DNA of 64,000 nucleotides from assembly GCA_049315325.1 (NCBI GenBank), contig JBMOKJ010000005.1:1-64000 (forward strand). The letters run 5' to 3'. This stretch comes from CAXXIC01 sp049315325. Lineage in GTDB: Bacteria > Bacteroidota > Bacteroidia > Bacteroidales > UBA7332. The notes below the pieces were generated by a model. The model was not told where the DNA came from and did no database searches. It was given only the letters and a program-made list of their open reading frames with translations. The stretch's first letter is position 1. Each line of letters begins with the position of its first letter. Below are positions 1 to 7,637 of this stretch, in pieces. The position numbers and the translations under genes were made by a program.

Positions 1-95
1 ACAGTAGCCTGCGGGCATCCTGTTTGTGAGGCTGCGGCCTCAAATTTCTCTTTACCAGGTGGCTGATACCACCAATTAACCATCACCTTCAACGA
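1..95 (+). other. Structured 3' end of an upstream transcript
   Basis: Two perfect small hairpins lie here: GAGGC/GCCTC at 28-41 (4-nt loop) and GGTGG/CCACC at 58-73 (6-nt loop), followed by the terminator at 96-135. This looks like the end of a transcript that begins before the window. One frame is open from base 1 to a TGA at 64-66 and would encode the last 21 residues of a protein ending in SLPGG, so a truncated CDS is the alternative to a structured RNA. There is too little sequence to decide. Confidence 0.25.
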
Positions 96-135
96 ACATC
101 CTCGATAGCTTGACCGGCTCGGGGATGTTTTTTTT
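96..135 (+). terminator. Rho-independent terminator
   Basis: A 10-bp stem with one G-U pair (arms ACATCCTCGA at 96-105 and TCGGGGATGT at 119-128) is followed directly by a run of seven T. It ends the transcript entering from the left edge. Confidence 0.75.
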
Positions 136-627
136 GCTTTTTTTTCGGCCAAAAAGACCTGAAGTGTGGTCGAATACTTCCTTAAGTTTTCAAAATAGTT
201 CCTTAAGTTTCTCGAAAACTTCCTAAAGTCTCACCAAAAAGACCTGAATTCTTCTACAACCCCTCCTTTTCTTTCTGATTGGGTGGAATATGCCCTTATT
301 TGACTGCTCAAAGGTAGCGTTTTTAAAATTTGGTGAACTCCATTAAAGTTAAACATACATAAATAGTCTTAATTTGCGGGTGAATGAAGGCTGATGGTAC
401 AACAAAATGAAGGTGAGCGGGTGGCTTTTTCAGTTCACCTGCTCACTTGAGCGTACTAGTATTCTCAAGTAATCACACTTCGCAAAACATCTAAAAGAAA
501 AAGCAAATAATATTAAAAAATTCTCCAATATATATAGCCAACAAGTGATTTTTAGTTTTTATCTTTGGGGGGTTGAAGTTTGATGCAAATAAATATTAAA
601 TCTCAGAGACAAACACTCCTATCATGA
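136..627. other. AT-rich intergenic region with short direct repeats
   Basis: No convincing long gene lies here. A 15-bp direct repeat (CCAAAAAGACCTGAA) occurs at 149-163 and 234-248, with CCTTAAGTTT-type repeats between the copies. A TATCTTTG -7 box at 560-567 probably serves the methyltransferase operon. Confidence 0.5.
560..567 (+). promoter_or_regulatory. Bacteroidota -7 box for the Dcm/GHKL operon
   Basis: TATCTTTG fits the phylum's TAnnTTTG -7 consensus. No good TTTG -33 box is visible at 18-20 bp upstream. Transcription from here would give a leader of about 105 nt before the methyltransferase ATG. Confidence 0.4.
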
Positions 628-680
628 TTGTATTCAAATGTCAAACGGATTATATCTTCACGTCAAAACAGAACAAATAA
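624..680 (+). CDS. Possible 18-residue upstream ORF
   Basis: An ATG at 624 opens 18 codons (MIVFKCQTDYIFTSKQNK) that stop at TAA 678-680, one base before the methyltransferase ATG at 682. It could be a leader ORF coupling translation to the methyltransferase, or chance. It overlaps an alternative TTG-started N-terminal extension of the methyltransferase in another frame. Confidence 0.2.
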   Translation: MIVFKCQTDYIFTSKQNK

Positions 681-681
681 A

Positions 682-1734
682 ATGGAAGAAAATATATCAG
701 CAATAGACTTATTTTGTGGAATTGGAGGACTATCTTTTGGATTAAGAAAAGCCGGATTAAATGTAAAAGCTGGCATAGACCAAGATTTATCTTGTTCATA
801 TGCATACACAAAAAACAATAACGCAGATTTTATAGGAGATGATATTTCTAAAATTCAAGGTCAGGATTTAATTGACTTATATTGGAATAATGATGAAATA
901 AGAGTATTGGTCGGATGTGCTCCTTGTCAGCCATTTTCTACACACTCCAATAAAATTAAAGGGAAGGAGAATGGAGATAAATGGAATTTAATAAATCAAT
1001 TTAAGCGATTAATTAAAGAAACTAACCCAATGGTTGTTTCAATGGAAAATGTTCCAAATTTATCAAATAAAGAAATTTTCAACGAATTTATTTCTTTTCT
1101 AAAAGAAAGTAATTATTTTGTTTCTTATAGTAATATTTTTTGTCCAGATTATGGAATCCCTCAAAAGAGAAGAAGATTGGTTTTACTTGCATCAAGGTTA
1201 GGGGAAATAAAAATCATCAATAAAACCCATACCCCCAATAATTATATACCAATATCAAACATCATCAGCCATCTTCCAATGGTAAACGCTGGTGAAAAAT
1301 CGAATGAAGATCCTTTGCATTATCCTTTAAATCTTTCATCCAAAAATTTGGAGAGAATGATATCGTCAAAACCAAATGGGACATGGAAGGATTGGGATGA
1401 GAGTCTTCGCTTGAAATGTCATAATAAAGCTTCAGGGAAAACATATACGTCGGTGTATGGAAGAATGAGTTGGGACGAGCCTTCTCCAACAATAACTACA
1501 CAGTTTTATAATTTTGGTACTGGTAGATTTGGACATCCAGAGCAAAATCGAGCTTTAACTATCCGAGAGGCTGCATTGCTACAAACTTTTCCTAAGGATT
1601 ATATTTTCTATGAAGATGAAAAAGATATTTCTTTCAAAAAGTTGGGAACGCATATAGGTAATGCTGTCCCTGTAGATTTAGGTTATATAATTGGAAAAAG
1701 CATAATTGAAAATATAAATATGTTTGCAAAATGA
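682..1734 (+). CDS. DNA (cytosine-5-)-methyltransferase, Dcm family
   Basis: Predicted to transfer a methyl group from S-adenosylmethionine to C5 of cytosine in a specific DNA site. The canonical m5C motifs are in order: motif I DLFCGIGG (residues 9-16), motif IV GCAPCQPFS with the nucleophile Cys82, motif VI ENV (Glu122), motif VIII QKRRRLVLL, and motif X GNAVP near the C-terminus. The variable region before motif X should hold target recognition. At 350 residues it is a normal small m5C enzyme. I chose ATG 682 over a TTG at 628 because the extra 18 residues precede motif I and look non-conserved. Its stop overlaps the next start by 4 bp (ATGA), so the two genes are co-translated. Composition is very AT-rich (one 60-base line, 1081-1140, has only 9 G/C), suggesting transfer. 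The target sequence cannot be read from the protein. Confidence 0.93.
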   Translation: MEENISAIDLFCGIGGLSFGLRKAGLNVKAGIDQDLSCSYAYTKNNNADFIGDDISKIQGQDLIDLYWNNDEIRVLVGCAPCQPFSTHSNKIKGKENGDKWNLINQFKRLIKETNPMVVSMENVPNLSNKEIFNEFISFLKESNYFVSYSNIFCPDYGIPQKRRRLVLLASRLGEIKIINKTHTPNNYIPISNIISHLPMVNAGEKSNEDPLHYPLNLSSKNLERMISSKPNGTWKDWDESLRLKCHNKASGKTYTSVYGRMSWDEPSPTITTQFYNFGTGRFGHPEQNRALTIREAALLQTFPKDYIFYEDEKDISFKKLGTHIGNAVPVDLGYIIGKSIIENINMFAK

Positions 1735-3599
1735 AAGAGTATACTTTAAATGTTGATCCTCGTATTCTAGAATTATTAGGGCCAAACCTATATACTAATA
1801 TTTATTATGTATTGGCTGAGTTAATAGCTAATGCTTATGATGCTGACGCAAGGAATGTTTATATAATATCAAATAAAGATGATATTAGGGTTGAAGATGA
1901 TGGTCATGGTATGTCCTATAACGACGGTGATATTAATAAATTTCTTAATGTTGCTGGAATATCTAGGACTAATGAAGAAGATGCATTTTCACGATCGAGA
2001 GAAAGACGAAAGATGGGGCGAAAAGGCGTTGGAAAAATAGCAGCATTATCTGTATCTGAATCCGTCGACGTTTTAACAATTTCAAAAGGAGAAAAATCTG
2101 GATTCGTTCTTGCTCGTAGACCTTTAAGTGGCAATAAATTGCAACCAATTGAAGATGCTAATATTTCTTTTCAATTCATTAAAGATAATGGCACTGCGAT
2201 TGTTATGAAAAACCCTCAATATAGACTTCATAAAACTTTAGGCGCGGTTAAACGAAATTTATTAAAGATATTCCCTTTAGTTGACAGTGAATTTAGGATT
2301 CATATCATTAGAGATCGCGAGCATGAGATTATTGATGATTTTGATAAAAATATCATGAATGACCTTTGTTCTTTAATTACCCTAGGCAGTAAATATACCA
2401 GTCTTGCTGGTTTAGTGCCAGATTTATTTCCGAAAAGAAGATCAGATTTAATAGAAAATAGAGATGTTTATAGTGCTCCACTTTCCATGGATGATAATCA
2501 AGGGATAACCCACGAATATAGTCTAGAAGTTGAAGGTTGGATAGGTATATACAAATCAACACGTGGACGAAAAGTTGAGTTAACTGATTTTCCTGATAAT
2601 TTCATATCGCTGTATGCTAATAAAAAAATGGGTGAATTCAATATTCTACCAATTGTTGGTCAAAATAAGCTCAACGAAGTTTTTGTTGTAGGTCAGCTTC
2701 ACGTTGATCTATTTGAGCTATCTGAGCTACCTGATATGGCTTTAAGCAATAGACAAGGTTACAAATCTGACGATCCTAGATATGACACCTTAATTAATTA
2801 TGTGAGAACAAGTTTATTACCTGATGTCTTAAAAAAGAGAGAGCTGTTTAGCGACCTTACAAAATCAAAAAAGAAGATCGAGACATCAAATACTCAGAAA
2901 CAGAACGAAGAAAAACTTCGAAAAATGATAGATGTTTTTCGAAAAAATGCAAGCCGAAATGCAGCTGAAAATATAGGAAAACTTGGTATTAAAATGCCTC
3001 AAGATGCCCTAGAGAAAGTAATATCTGATTCAATCAATGAAAATTCACCTGATTTAGGGATAAAATCAATTGTAGACTCTCAAAAGAAGAAAATATTAAT
3101 AAGCCAAACCTATCCTGACAAATCCTTGGCAGATATTATTTATAGCTGTTTGTTATTCAATAATGTGCCACAAGAGGATATCCTTTACACAAATTGTGAT
3201 GATGAGGTTTGTAGAATACCTGAAGGACATTCTGTATACAACTATTTGAGAGATTTTTTTGTTGAAAGTTATTCAAATCAAAAAATATTTGTGCTTTTCG
3301 TTACAAGTGAAAATACAAAAGTTTCTTGGGGTGCAATTACTGAAGTTGGTGCCTCGTGGATAACTCAAATTGATCACAAGATATTTAACATTCCTCCATT
3401 TAGACCAGAACATCCACTTGATGATGAGTCACTTTGGCATTCTACAAATAGGGATTTAACTGATTTATGGATGTCTCCTCTTAGTGCAGATATTTTTTGC
3501 CAAAAAATTGAGACTGTTTGTGAAAAATTAGGCTACTCGAAAAAATCAAGATTAGAAAACAGAAGTCATCTAGAGAGGTTGGTTTCAGTAAGATCGTAG
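1731..3599 (+). CDS. GHKL (MutL/MORC-type) ATPase with TIR-like C-terminal domain
   Basis: The N-terminal third is a GHKL (Hsp90/MutL/MORC) ATPase: N-box ELIANAYDADA with Glu30 and Asn34, G1 box EDDGHGM (55-61) and G2 box GRKGVGK (96-102). A middle S5-like and helical region with a lysine-rich coiled stretch (about 370-410) follows. From about residue 453 a new domain starts (ILISQTYPDKSLADIIYS), continues with a hydrophobic strand KIFVLFVTS and then GAITEVGASWI, where Glu538 sits like the catalytic glutamate of TIR-type NADases. The TIR reading is my inference from pattern only. GHKL ATPases of MutL/MORC type are known in bacterial restriction-modification operons. The 4-bp overlap with the methyltransferase argues for one functional unit, with this protein as the effector or restriction partner. 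There is no PD-(D/E)xK or HNH nuclease motif that I can see. Composition is as AT-rich as the methyltransferase. Confidence 0.75.
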   Translation: MKEYTLNVDPRILELLGPNLYTNIYYVLAELIANAYDADARNVYIISNKDDIRVEDDGHGMSYNDGDINKFLNVAGISRTNEEDAFSRSRERRKMGRKGVGKIAALSVSESVDVLTISKGEKSGFVLARRPLSGNKLQPIEDANISFQFIKDNGTAIVMKNPQYRLHKTLGAVKRNLLKIFPLVDSEFRIHIIRDREHEIIDDFDKNIMNDLCSLITLGSKYTSLAGLVPDLFPKRRSDLIENRDVYSAPLSMDDNQGITHEYSLEVEGWIGIYKSTRGRKVELTDFPDNFISLYANKKMGEFNILPIVGQNKLNEVFVVGQLHVDLFELSELPDMALSNRQGYKSDDPRYDTLINYVRTSLLPDVLKKRELFSDLTKSKKKIETSNTQKQNEEKLRKMIDVFRKNASRNAAENIGKLGIKMPQDALEKVISDSINENSPDLGIKSIVDSQKKKILISQTYPDKSLADIIYSCLLFNNVPQEDILYTNCDDEVCRIPEGHSVYNYLRDFFVESYSNQKIFVLFVTSENTKVSWGAITEVGASWITQIDHKIFNIPPFRPEHPLDDESLWHSTNRDLTDLWMSPLSADIFCQKIETVCEKLGYSKKSRLENRSHLERLVSVRS

Positions 3600-3880
3600 T
3601 TAATATTTTTTCTCGATCCATTGAAGACAGGAACAATACTGTTAGAATTTAAGTTAGTATTGCAATGATCTTTTAATGGATTTAGATTTTGTTAACAGCC
3701 AATGCAATATATTTCTTCTGGGAAAAGCTAAATATTGCAATTTAATACAATCTAAAAACAAAATAAATGCAATTCATCTTTTCAGATAATTCCCTACATT
3801 TGTAGAACAAACAAAACGACAAAAACAGACGTATAGATAACAACAACATTTTCAACATTTTAATATAGCATTCTGCTATT
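3600..3880. other. AT-rich intergenic stretch with a -7 box
   Basis: No long gene is visible. TACATTTG at 3795-3802 matches the TAnnTTTG -7 consensus and would start transcription about 75 nt before the structured element, though no clear -33 box accompanies it. Confidence 0.4.
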
Positions 3881-4049
3881 GTTCGCGCCACCAGAAACCT
3901 CGTAAATTTCTTTTAAAGCGAACACAAGATTAGAGTAATAAGCAAAATGCTCACGCCAAACGGCGTGGGCTTTTGACTTATCAATCTTGTGTAGCCTTTA
4001 CGAGGGGCTTGGTGGCGGATAAGGATTTAGTCCACGCTTCTTTTTTTTT
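3881..4049 (+). ncRNA. Candidate structured RNA upstream of the type IIG enzyme
   Basis: Positions 3886-4017 fold into one long hairpin made of uninterrupted helices: 3886-3892 with 4011-4017 (7 bp), 3898-3906 with 3997-4005 (9 bp), 3922-3931 with 3983-3992 (10 bp), 3939-3942 with 3977-3980, 3943-3947 with 3971-3975, and 3949-3957 with 3962-3970 (9 bp, one G-U) around a 4-nt loop. GTTCGC at 3881-3886 can also pair with GCGAAC at 3918-3923, giving an alternative fold or switch. A T9 run (4041-4049) follows about 24 nt after the hairpin, so either a discrete RNA or the 5' leader of the gene at 4100 is possible. I recognise no Rfam family. It could instead act as a DNA hairpin. Confidence 0.55.
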
Positions 4050-4099
4050 GGACAATCTTTGCTGAATAATGGCGATGCGCCTAAATTCAGACCGCAACG

Positions 4100-6577
4100 A
4101 TGAGCCTTTATCAGCAACTACAAAAGACAAGCAGCGAAGAAGATGTAAAAGACGCCTACATAAAGGCTCTCGGGCTGAAAGGCTACTCCAAAAACCTGAT
4201 TGATATACAGACAAAAGAGATTTGGTTCGAAGCCAAAGACGGCAGCAAAAATTCTACCTACGCCATGTTTACGCAGCTGATGCACTATGTGCAGGAGGCG
4301 CTGAACAAAGGCGACTACATCCCACCTTTCCTCTGTGTGATTGATACGCAGAAAGCTGCCATCATGAAGAGCGAGGATGTGATACCGTTCCTTGCCAAAA
4401 AGACCATCAAATGGGGTAAATCTGCCAGCAGCTACACGCAGGAGGCACTCGAAGCCATTTCGGCACACATCGGCACGCACTTTGTGTCGTTTCGCATCGA
4501 GACGCACGAACAAGAGTTTATCTCCACCATCAAAAACGCGATTAAAAATGGCGATATCATCCGCACCCAAATCACGCCCGACAACCTGAAACAGGTGTTC
4601 GACAAATGGGTGAAGATGGTAGGGCAGGAGATTAAAGGTGTTGCACCCGAAGATTACGCTTTACTGTTTTTTGCAGACATCATGCACGACGGCACCGCAT
4701 CTACCCACGACGGCTTGTCCGCAGAGTTGATGTTTAAAAATACAGCTCCGGTGTTTTCTCTCAGGGGGAAAATATATGAACTCGGCAATCGCGAAGGGTA
4801 TCGACAGTTTTGGGCAATTTACCACCGACCACCCGAAGTAGAATATCGAAATTATCTGCTCGAACGGCGCGACAGCCTTATTCCGCTCGATGAGCGAAGT
4901 TTCAAAGGAGCGTTTTACACCCCTTTGAATGTGGTGGATAAAGCTTACGACAAACTGACCGAAACGCTGGGCAACAATTGGCAACGCGAATACATCGTGT
5001 GGGATATGTGTTGCGGCGTGGGCAATCTGGAGGTGAAGCATAGCAACCCCCGAAACATCTACATGAGCACCCTCGACCAAGCCGATGTGGATGTGATGCG
5101 CGCCACCAAAACTTGCGTAGCAGCACAACGATTTCAATACGATTACCTCAACGACGACATCACCGACGATGGTAAAATAGATTACACCCTCACCAACAAA
5201 GTGCCCGAAAGCCTACGCAAAGCGATATCCGATGCCTCGACAGGCTCGGCACAAGCGAAGAAAATATTGGTTTTGATTAATCCGCCGTATGCTGAGGCAG
5301 CAAATTCTCAGGGGAATGAAGGTAAAACGGATGTTGCAAAAACAAATATTGGTACATTGATGAATAATGCGGATTATGGTTATGCATCACGTGAGTTGTT
5401 TTTACAATTTATAGCAAGAATCGAGATTGAAATCCCATCAGCGACAATTGCCATGTTTAGCACATTGAAATATGTAAATGCGCCAAACTTTGAAAAGTTT
5501 AGAGAAGTTTGGGAAGCAAAATATTTAGGTGGCTTTGTTGTCCATAGTAAAGCTTTTGATGGTTTGAAAGGAAATTTCCCTATTGGGTTTTTAATTTGGG
5601 AGACAAACCCAAAAGCAAAAACATTAATAACTGAAATAACTGTAGATGTTTTAAATAAAAATGCTGAACCAATTGGTGAAAAAGCATTTTTCAACTTACC
5701 GAACAAATGGTTTTTAAGTGAATGGATTGTAAGATTAAAGAAGAATAGTGAAGATGTTATTCCATTAATAAATGCAGTTACTCCTATTACTAAGACGGAA
5801 CATGTAAGAAATACTAAATGGTCAGAAAATGCGATTGCCCATTTCTTTTGCAATGGAAATGATTTGCAAAATTCAGGTACAATGACTGCTATTTTTTCAT
5901 CAGTGCATTCAATTGGACATGCAGGAGGTTATTTTATCACCCCAGAAAACTTGTGGCAAGCAGCAATAGTATTTTCAGTAAAAAGATTAATCAAACCCAC
6001 TTGGCTCAACGACCGCGACCAATTTCTACAACCCACGGGCGAATTGACCAACGAATTTAAATCTGATTGCTTGGTATGGATGCTCTTCAACGGCAGCAAC
6101 CTCACCGCCGGAGCCGACGACCTTGAGTGGAACGGCAAGAAATGGTCGATTGTCAATCACTTTATCCCATTCACCGAAGAAGAGGTGGGCGCGCCGGATC
6201 GATTCGAGAGCGATTTTATGGTGCAGTATAGCCCCCTAGATCCCCCAAAGGGGGACTTTAAGAGCATCGTTAACACAGAAGATGCGCTGAAAGCAAGACT
6301 ATTCGCAGAAGCCTCCCCTGAGGGGAGGTTGGTGGGGCTTGAAGCAAGAAAGCTATGGCGTGCCTATTTCTCAGCAACCGATGTGCGCAGTGTGCGCGAC
6401 GAACTCAAACTCAACCACACCGATGTGGGATGGTATCAGATACGCAAAGCGTTGCAAGCCCGCAATGCCAGTGGCGATTTCGTGCCGGTCAGCTTCAAAT
6501 CGTTCGAAGAAGCCTACAAAGCATTGAGCGAAAAGCTTCGCCCGATGGTGTATGATTTGGGATTTCTGCGGGTTTGA
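4100..6577 (+). CDS. Type IIG-like restriction-modification enzyme (adenine methyltransferase plus putative N-terminal nuclease)
   Basis: An 825-residue protein. The N-terminal about 150 residues look like a PD-(D/E)xK nuclease: IDIQTKEIWFEAK places Glu44-x-Lys46 after an acidic residue. The methyltransferase follows, with SAM-binding motif I WDMCCGVGN (Asp302) and catalytic motif IV NPPY (394-397) of N6-adenine enzymes of the Eco57I type; the rest should hold target recognition. Family knowledge suggests a single protein that both modifies and cuts. No separate HsdS or HsdR is present. Composition is mosaic: sampled lines before NPPY are near 53% GC (32 of 60 at 4561-4620) and the block of about 5265-5992 falls to about 30% (17 of 60 at 5641-5700), then rises again. 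Three stretches (codons near 379-386, 711-720, 737-747) are encoded by repeat-like DNA. A structured element precedes it. Confidence 0.8.
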   Translation: MSLYQQLQKTSSEEDVKDAYIKALGLKGYSKNLIDIQTKEIWFEAKDGSKNSTYAMFTQLMHYVQEALNKGDYIPPFLCVIDTQKAAIMKSEDVIPFLAKKTIKWGKSASSYTQEALEAISAHIGTHFVSFRIETHEQEFISTIKNAIKNGDIIRTQITPDNLKQVFDKWVKMVGQEIKGVAPEDYALLFFADIMHDGTASTHDGLSAELMFKNTAPVFSLRGKIYELGNREGYRQFWAIYHRPPEVEYRNYLLERRDSLIPLDERSFKGAFYTPLNVVDKAYDKLTETLGNNWQREYIVWDMCCGVGNLEVKHSNPRNIYMSTLDQADVDVMRATKTCVAAQRFQYDYLNDDITDDGKIDYTLTNKVPESLRKAISDASTGSAQAKKILVLINPPYAEAANSQGNEGKTDVAKTNIGTLMNNADYGYASRELFLQFIARIEIEIPSATIAMFSTLKYVNAPNFEKFREVWEAKYLGGFVVHSKAFDGLKGNFPIGFLIWETNPKAKTLITEITVDVLNKNAEPIGEKAFFNLPNKWFLSEWIVRLKKNSEDVIPLINAVTPITKTEHVRNTKWSENAIAHFFCNGNDLQNSGTMTAIFSSVHSIGHAGGYFITPENLWQAAIVFSVKRLIKPTWLNDRDQFLQPTGELTNEFKSDCLVWMLFNGSNLTAGADDLEWNGKKWSIVNHFIPFTEEEVGAPDRFESDFMVQYSPLDPPKGDFKSIVNTEDALKARLFAEASPEGRLVGLEARKLWRAYFSATDVRSVRDELKLNHTDVGWYQIRKALQARNASGDFVPVSFKSFEEAYKALSEKLRPMVYDLGFLRV
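5234..5256. repeat. Repeat-like GC-rich insert inside the type IIG gene
   Basis: GCCTCGACAGGCTCGG followed by CACAAGC encodes ASTGSAQA in frame, between motif I and NPPY. It resembles dispersed GC-rich repeats of this phylum by memory only and has no second copy in the window. It lies at the left edge of the AT-rich block. Confidence 0.35.
6231..6259. repeat. Palindromic repeat copy read in frame (SPLDPPKGDF)
   Basis: The sequence has the C5-TAGAT-C5-AAA-G5-ACTTT layout and aligns closely with the intergenic repeat arm at 10741-10764. Here it is translated as part of the type IIG enzyme without breaking the frame. Confidence 0.65.
6311..6340. repeat. Second palindromic repeat copy read in frame (ASPEGRLVGL)
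   Basis: It contains the perfect palindrome CCTCCCC-TGA-GGGGAGG and a TTGGTGGGG tail, the same layout (C-run, G-run, TT-GG-rich tail) as the copies at 10829-10855 and 58602-58629. It is translated in frame. Confidence 0.55.
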
Positions 6578-6585
6578 TTATCACA

Positions 6586-6617
6586 AACCGCTTAGCGCAT
6601 ATCCGCGCTTAGCGGTT
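6586..6617. terminator. Hairpin after the type IIG gene
   Basis: AACCGCTTAGCGC (6586-6598) pairs with GCGCTTAGCGGTT (6605-6617) with one mismatch and a 6-nt loop. No T-run follows, so it may be a transcript-end structure or a repeat and not a classical terminator. Confidence 0.45.
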
Positions 6618-6681
6618 AGGGTATTCGGTGCGTTGATTTATGTCGCTATTTTTTGTTTCTTTGTGATTGTATTCCCATAAT

Positions 6682-7452
6682 ATGTATAGACTAAAATCCT
6701 TTTTCATAGTTGCTTTTGCTTTTTGCATCGCGTTGCTCAGTGCGCAACAAAGCGCGTTGATACTTCACCTTGAACTGCCTGCCATTCACAAAGGCGAAGA
6801 GGTGGTGACACATCTTGGATATACCCTGTCGTACAACGAAAAGCACGAACAAGCTAACTGGGTGGCTTATCAACTCACGGCAGAGGAGACCGAAAAAGCA
6901 TTCGACCGCAGCAATAAATTTAAGCCCGACCCCGACGTGGCAACTGAATCGGCAAACAACGCAGATTACAAAGGATCTGGTTACGACCGAGGACATTTGG
7001 CTCCCGCTGCCGATATGAGCTGGAGTCGCGAGGCGATGCAGGAGTCGTTCTACTACAGCAATATGTCGCCTCAGGTGCCTGCTTTCAATCGTGGTATCTG
7101 GAAAGAGCTCGAAGAGCAGGTGCGCGACTGGGCACGTAGCAATCGCGCCATCTATGTGGTGACTGGGCCTGTGCTTGAGGATGGATTGCCAACCATTGGA
7201 CCAAATGGTGTGTCGGTGCCGCGGTATTACTACAAAGTGATACTCGACTACACCAAACCTGACCTGAAGTCAATCGGATTTGTTCTGCCCAATGAGGGTT
7301 CAGATAAACCCTTGTCTGCGTTTGCGGTATCGGTCGATGAGGTGGAGCGGATAACTCACCTTGACTTCTTCCCTACGCTGCCTGATGATGTGGAGGCGAA
7401 GGTAGAGCGCATGAATTGCTATGCATGTTGGAATCTTCGACAAGCTCAGTGA
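6682..7452 (+). CDS. Exported DNA/RNA non-specific endonuclease (NUC1/DRGH family)
   Basis: A 256-residue member of the beta-beta-alpha-metal nuclease family that cuts DNA and RNA without sequence specificity. The signature GYDRGHLAPAADM is present, with the general-base His105, and is followed by the conserved FYYSNMSPQ and the metal-ligand region FNRGIWKELE. Residues 1-22 (MYRLKSFFIVAFAFCIALLS) form a signal peptide, so it acts in the periplasm or outside the cell. I chose ATG 6682 over TTG 6667 because the signal peptide begins cleanly there. GC content is nearer to the core genes than to the AT-rich methyltransferase unit. Scavenging of extracellular nucleic acid is the usual role; a defence role is only suggested by location. 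Confidence 0.92.
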   Translation: MYRLKSFFIVAFAFCIALLSAQQSALILHLELPAIHKGEEVVTHLGYTLSYNEKHEQANWVAYQLTAEETEKAFDRSNKFKPDPDVATESANNADYKGSGYDRGHLAPAADMSWSREAMQESFYYSNMSPQVPAFNRGIWKELEEQVRDWARSNRAIYVVTGPVLEDGLPTIGPNGVSVPRYYYKVILDYTKPDLKSIGFVLPNEGSDKPLSAFAVSVDEVERITHLDFFPTLPDDVEAKVERMNCYACWNLRQAQ

Positions 7453-7460
7453 ATAGGGGG

Positions 7461-7492
7461 TGAGGGATTGAGGGAATGAGGGATTGAGGGGT
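7461..7492. repeat. Short G-rich tandem repeat
   Basis: Four tandem units of about 8 bp, variants of TGAGGGAT, lie just after the nuclease gene. No function is visible. Confidence 0.5.
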
Positions 7493-7599
7493 GATTAAAC
7501 AGCTAAGTGCGTAATGCTCTAAGCGGATGGGTAGATAAACCCAACATTAATTTGATTATATTTTTTCTCATAAAAAGCATCAAATAATAGAGTTGTATG

Positions 7600-7607
7600 T
7601 ATCTTTG
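7600..7607 (+). promoter_or_regulatory. -7 box for the toxin-antitoxin pair
   Basis: TATCTTTG lies 31 bp before the antitoxin ATG. The -33 region is weak. Confidence 0.45.
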
Positions 7608-7637
7608 CATTAGAAATTAGATGAGGAGGGTATCGTA

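Noticed and set aside
628..681. TTG-started 18-residue extension of the methyltransferase
   Set aside because: The residues before ATG 682 do not resemble m5C enzymes, whose motif I normally lies within the first 15 residues.
3881..4049. Structured segment as a retron msr-msd or an integron attC site
   Set aside because: No reverse transcriptase or integrase is in the window. The ends do not show the attC core words, and retron a1/a2 and branch features are not evident.
4100..6577. Part of a type I restriction-modification system
   Set aside because: There is no HsdS or HsdR gene nearby, and the single protein carries both a nuclease-like N-terminus and the methyltransferase.
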